Below, piece after piece: positions 54,001 through 60,000 of a stretch of 64,000 nucleotides of DNA. The notes under the pieces were generated by a model, which had not been told where the DNA came from, did no database searches, and worked only from the letters and a program-made list of their open reading frames with translations. Made by a program: the position numbers and the translations under genes. Origin of the DNA: Apostichopus japonicus (lineage: Eukaryota; Echinodermata; Holothuroidea; Aspidochirotida; Stichopodidae). Within the stretch, counting starts at the first letter, position 1. Every line of letters starts with the position of its first letter. Location: contig NC_092566.1 of NCBI RefSeq assembly GCF_037975245.1, positions 11,673,501-11,737,500 on the forward strand, written 5' to 3'.

Positions 54001-57000
54001 TTGTTGAGGGGTTTTAGGTTCAAGATCGGGCGCCAAGACCCGTCCCGTTTTTGTGTTAGAAACAGGGAGGAGCGGAAGAGGGGTCCCGCCTCTCCCGACA
54101 CCTCTACAATTGCCCGCTTTGGCAGCAAGGCTGATACTTCCCCTTCTAGTGCTGCTTGTTGGATGGGGTCGGTGGGTATTGGAGTAGGTCTTCCCCCCTC
54201 CCCGGAGGGCGGGGCGGAGGTGAACTCTATCTTGTACCCTTGTGAGATCGTCTCCAATACCCACTTGTCCCCGCCCAAAATGTCCCATTGCTGGGTGAAA
54301 AGTGAGAGTCTGCCCCCCACCTGCGGCGTTGCCGTGGTGAGGTGGGCACCCCTAGGGCCGGGCGGCAAACGGTGGTCTAGTGGAGGAGCGGTCGCCGTCC
54401 CGTCGGGTCATCGCCAGGCTTCTGCCTGAGCCTCGTGTTCCCCACGGGCGAGGTGGTCGGCTAGTTGTTCCTCTTGATCTGCCCCGTGGGGTTCCTCTCA
54501 TGGGTGTCCTGAGGGACGTTCCTCTGCCTCCTCTGGTTGGTCTAGATTCTCTTAGGCGGTGCGGTCTTGACCTGAATCTCTCAGAGGAGCGGAATTCCGA
54601 TTTGGCTAATGTCTCTCTGCGTGAGACTTCCTCCTGGAGTTTTTGTTGGAAGCTACCAGCGAAGAGGTCGTCTCCCAAGGAGGGCAGGGCTAGCATTCTC
54701 TCCTTAGCTTCCACGGACGGCCAGCGGATGGAGGAGATGACGTTTTCCCTCCTGGCCTTGACTGAACGTATAGAGACTCTAGAAAACTGGTCGAAGGCCA
54801 GTCTCACAAGCGGTCCGAGGAGTAGTAAAAGTTGGCCTGCCTCGTTTCTGGACACGTAGGTATCGTCCTGTGGAAGTTGTTGGTGATATCTCATCAGCAT
54901 CTCCGCGGTCAGCATGAGAACAGAAGTAAACTTCATTCCGGAGCGTGCGGCCAGGTCGACATCAACTAGGAGCTCTTCTAGCTTCTTCTGGCTAGGATTT
55001 TTGAAGATGTGTGAGGAGGAAGAGCCCTGCTCGGACCTTAGCTTTTCTCTAGCCTCCTGCGGTATGGTCGGGCATTTGAAAAGGGTTTTCCATGCTTCGT
55101 CTGGGACCCTGATGGCTCGTTCCGCTTTTGCCGGGAACGCGGTCCATCTCTTTTTGTCCGCGATAGCCTCGAACCTGTCATAACAGGAGGCGTCGACTGG
55201 AATGGTAGATTTCGGACGGGTAGAGGTCTCCCCTGTGGCTGTGAGTTTGGAAACTCGGGTCGGTTTAGTTGTCACTTCGGGAGTGTCTTCGAACCCAAGG
55301 TGTTTGCGGAAGATTTCTGCCACCCGCGTGGTTAGTTCCGGGGGTAAACTGCCTCCCGCCGTGGGAGCTTCCTCTTCCTCGAAGATGCCTGGGAACTCCT
55401 CTTCCAAAGGGTCGAACTCCGGGGGGACGTCAGAGTTGTCCTCCAGACCCGATAGATTTACGGAGGCTCTGCAGTCCAGAGTGTCCTCTCCGAGGGTGAC
55501 TGCCTCCGGTTCCAGGGGGGGTTCCGGGACCGTAGTGGTCGTTGTAGCTGCTTTTTGGCTCCCGGCTTCTGTTTCTGCCTCGGCTCTCTGTTGTTCTCTC
55601 TCGAGGAGCGGCTTTAGGAGACCTGTCAATTGGGCTAGCCACGAGGGCTCTTCCTGGTGACGCTGTTTGTGTGGTCGATACCTCCTCTTAGCCCTACGGT
55701 ATCCATCATCGGAGGAGTCGGAAGACTGGTCTGATGCTGGCGACCATCCCCTCCTGGTACCTCGTCTGGGGGATCGGGACCGTGATCGGGTGCGCTCCCG
55801 TCTGGCCGGATTGCGTGAGGGATTCCTTCCTCTGCTCTCTCGGTCGGGGATCCCAGCTGGGGATCGTGATGGCTGTGGTTCTCGGTCCCCGCTCCGGGAC
55901 CGGCTCTGGTTGGACAGCGATCCTCCGGCCTCTGGCTCTCTGCTGTGCGCCCCGGAAGGAGCTCGAGTTGGGCTTGTCAGTGCCCGTGGCACCTGCCTCT
56001 CCGGCGGGTTATTTCTCTGCGACCCAGGTTGGGAAGCCTTCTCGGTGCCGGCGAGGCCGGACTTTTTCTTGGGCACTTTTCTCTTGGCCGGAGCCTTGCC
56101 CTTGTCTTTGCCTTTCCCCTTGGTCATGACTGATCCGGACGTCGCCGGGACCGTGGGAGGCACTTTCTCTCTCTCTTTCTCTCTTTTTTCCTTTCTCTCC
56201 TTCTTCCTCGGCCCCTACTGGGCCCCTCTCCAACACCTCTCCTTCTTCTTCCTCTCCTAACTGTGCTCGGTCTCCCGTTGTTCGGGACCCACTGGGGATG
56301 GGGAGCAGGTCGAGTTTATCCTGAAGTTTGCTTCTCTGGCCTGCTAGCCAGGTATCAATGTCTAGCCATTGGTTGGGGGTGAAGTTGATACACACTAGGC
56401 AGGGGTCCCTCCTCGTGCACGTACGGCACTTGGGACAGAGATCGTGCTCATCCCAGGCCCTCCCTGGCCGGAACATAGAGCAGTTAACGCACTTCAACTG
56501 GCTTCTGGACATGACTGAAAAACCCCGGTTAAGGAAGAAAAAATCTAACAAAACGATAGGAGAGGGGGAAGCTAAAAGGGGGAGAGAAGCAATAAGATCT
56601 GTGGGAAAACACACTAGGCTTAACACCGTGCCTCGGCTAGAGGCCCGCGGCTTACAATGGTAACAATTAGGCCTAAGCCGACCCACAAATGTCTAACTCA
56701 CTAGCAAGTTAACGAAGGGCAGGGAGGAGAGAAGGCAACGAAAAACGAAAATAACGAATAATGAAGGCAGGAGAAATAAAGTGAACAACAAAAGTGAACA
56801 ACTAAACAGTGGGTGAGGGAAAGCGTGATAGCGTGTGTAGCCTAAAAAGGCGGGAACTAGCGTAACTACGGTAAACAAATCGCAGAACTGCTACCCACGC
56901 AAGTTTTCTGCACAGAAAAAGCGGCACGAGCGCCGCTAACAAACACCAGCCCTAAAAAACCTCCCAAGAATAGGAAAAGGATACTTATCGGGCTGCAACG

Positions 57001-60000
57001 GTTAGAAATGCTTCAGCAAACAGTAGGTGGAAAAAATTTCCGATTCTAGGAACCAAAATTGGACAGAAATCGATGGAATAATATCCGCTCGAAAATAACG
57101 ATGTAGACGCTTTGGTTGGTAGAATGAGAAGGATGGGCAGTGACCCGTGAAGCCGGGTCACAGAGGGTGCACAGTGTTAAAAGGTTACCAGGACATTCTA
57201 GGCGCGGTAGAATGAGGGTGCTAAGGTTGTGGCGAGACAGGTAAGCGAGGAGCGAAGTAAATTCAAAATTACATATTTCATTTATAGCGTAATGGAACCG
57301 CGCCGATAAACCACTGAGGCTATCTGCTAAGCCATCAGATAATGAAAACCCATAGCATTCACTAATCCTATTTCCAGTATATTATTTTTATGTTTTATAG
57401 TATGTTGTATTATCACATACAAGCAATATATTATAACACTATATGTCAATTATACTGTGCATACAGTTTGGTTAGCAATGACACTCATGGATAGTTTTTA
57501 ATTGTTTTTGAGATAATTATACATTTCATAGAAGTTTTGAGACAAATACATATATGGTACTAAGCCTAGGTGCTAATCTTGCTATTCATGTTGTTGTGAC
57601 TCATAATACATCAAGTTCAGTAGTGATGAATGTATGTTCACAAAATATTGTATTTGTGATTAAGTTAACTGATGCCAAGTACAGGGCTGAATCCTGTGGG
57701 GGGGGGGGGGCAGCTGCCCCCCTGAGATTTGCACTTCCTTAATGAGAGTAGGCCCATAATAGTAAGAATGCCTGGACAGTATGAGCTATTTCAGTTAGTT
57801 TTAGTGAAATGTACATTTCCATTTCTTCTGATTTCATTAGTCAGTATTATGTGCAACCTCAAGATTCTAGGCACGTATTGTATAAATGTTGTTCAAATAG
57901 AACACAAGGTTTAGTTCAAGCACTAATCACATATGCACGATCGCGGGTGTGATGACCGTGCATTTGTTTTGGTTTTCACAAGTTTTTTAGAATAACAATA
58001 AATGTAGAGAGCTCCTATGATTTAACCTGCGTGAACAGTGTAGCAGTTCAATGTGAAGCAACCGTTTAAAAATATATTTATTACGTCTATATGTTTTATG
58101 TACTGTAGGTTGTATTACTATTTCATTGTTAGCCCCTATATGAGTCAGTGCCCAGTGCTTTGAACTAGGTATAATTTAATATTGAGGCACAGCTTCTACA
58201 TGGCCCACCCACTCTGCTCATTTGGCCCCCAGTAGGTACCTTTTTGGCATGTAAACAAATAATAATAACGCAAACCTAACAATTAATTTTCACCTACATT
58301 CCCCATATGGCTTCACTTCAGCATTGATATATAGGCTACAGCTACCATCAGAATGCCCTAGTTTTAATTTACCTGTGTGAAACAATGAATAGAGTTGAGC
58401 TTTAGAAAGTAACGTAAAGTCCTATTTTCCCCACAATGTTGATTTTACCTTTTTTGGGGGGAAACAAAGCATGAGATCTCAAAACAAAGAATGTTTAGAT
58501 GCAACTTGCAAGGCCTGTGAATTGCCATTTCTGGTAATCCGGAGAGCATTATTGGCAAAAACTTTCTTGCTACCCTGTGTGCCAATTAACCAATGATGGT
58601 GCTCAGCTTAGTGTCATGATGGTACCTTTTAGGAAATGGTCCACCGCTTAAAATTTCTTTAAAAAAGCCATGATATTAATGCACATCACTATCACTATGT
58701 AACATTTGGACAATAAATGTTTCTCAATGTTCCTCAACTGTCCCCCCCCCCTGTCCCCAAGGGATTCTACCGAGGCTATGGCCCTGAAGTATCTTTAATA
58801 TCATCAGGGGCCATAGGGCAGACCCCTGGACCCCACGTGATAAAGGCTGTGCACAAAGGCACCCACAGTGTGCAGTCACACACTCCTTCAGTTTGATCCA
58901 TGTTCAGTCATTTGTTTCCCACCCCCACCCCACCCCCCTTTTCAATTGGGATTGACGCCCCTGACAGTGGGAGTTCCTTCCAAAGGTCCAGAAAATAAAA
59001 TAAGTCATGGAAGACACTGCTTTAATAGAAGACACTGCAGTGGCTTGCCTGAACAGGCACTGACGGTAATTATGTTTGGTCCATAATTACTGTTCTAAAT
59101 GGTTGGTAACAAACCATCACCTTTCCATGTTCAATAGTTGCAATAGGCCTTTAACCTCACTTTTGATCTTACAGCTGTGGCATGTTAATATCTGCTTTTC
59201 AGAACAGTATAACATGAATTACAGTGTAGCAATTTATAAATGTAATCCTAGCATATAAGGAAAAGGACTTTAACAAGTTGCCACAGTACAGCTAAATCAC
59301 ATCCAATATCACAAGAGTATGGAATGCAACATGGGCAAAATCAAACAACAACAACATTTATTTCTATGATGACTACATGGATGGGAATCCACTCATTTTT
59401 TCTGACTCTACTTCTTCAATGCAAGGTAACTTTCACATATCGCTATTTGTTAAAACTTTGCCATTCTACTTGTCAGAACTTCTTCAACCATATCACGCAA
59501 ATTGCAGTTTCATGAGATCACACAATAAATTACTTCTGTGTGAAAATCGCTCAAATCGATCATCGGGCAAAAGAGCTTTTGCTGCTGCTGCCCCTTGTCT
59601 GTGGAACAGCCTTCCAGAACATGTAAAACACAGTCCATCTCTTGCTTCTTTTACATACTCTCTCAAGACTCATCTGATGAAAACTGTTCAATTAATTGTT
59701 CACTGTTGCCCATATTTGCTTGCATTTTTGTCTTGTACTTTGTTTACTGTTCTTTGTTTTGCTGTCGCACTGTTTTGTCACTGCGCCATGAGCGTCTTTT
59801 TTGATGGATACCGGCACATTATAAATGTCCTTTATTATTATTATTAAACCTGTAACTTATGGTCAGCGCAGAGTAACTTTGCTATGAACTACTGAGAACT
59901 ACCAAGAATTATAGTAAATACTCTACAAAAGTAAATCAAACTACATCCCACCATCAGTAGGGATTTGTCTTGCAGTAAGTACAATGACAGTGTTAAGTCA

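Larger units (their letters stand above)
50497..57262 (-). mobile_element. Structurally complete DIRS-type tyrosine-recombinase retrotransposon
   Basis: A 6,766-bp element, visibly GC-richer than its host sequence, transcribed on the - strand. The termini carry 123-bp inverted repeats (50539-50661 and 57124-57246) differing at one base. An internal complementary region (51310-51407) joins an exact 55-bp complement of one end to an exact 46-bp complement of the other through a shared AAT/ATT. This is the circular-junction template expected of DIRS replication. The flanks show no target duplication; an intact AAT site is implied. Gag, RT, RNase H and tyrosine recombinase are present; no methyltransferase domain was seen. 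The RT-RNase H frame is interrupted once and Gag is split, so this copy is probably defective. It lies in sense in the candidate RASGEF1 long-isoform intron. Confidence 0.96.

Noticed and set aside
52471-54288. N-terminal ~600 codons of the long - strand frame ending in the tyrosine recombinase
   Set aside because: Same-strand shadow of the RT-RNase H frame; composition is low-complexity and no domain is visible. Only the part from about 52470 on is recombinase-like.
56183-56189. -1 programmed frameshift at A_AAA_AAG joining the two Gag frames
   Set aside because: The heptamer is in phase, but the downstream Gag frame is +1 relative to the upstream one, so a -1 slip leads to the wrong frame.
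51731-56260. Several + strand frames of 100-204 codons across the DIRS element
   Set aside because: Antisense shadows of Gag, RT and recombinase in GC-rich DNA, with no recognisable motifs.
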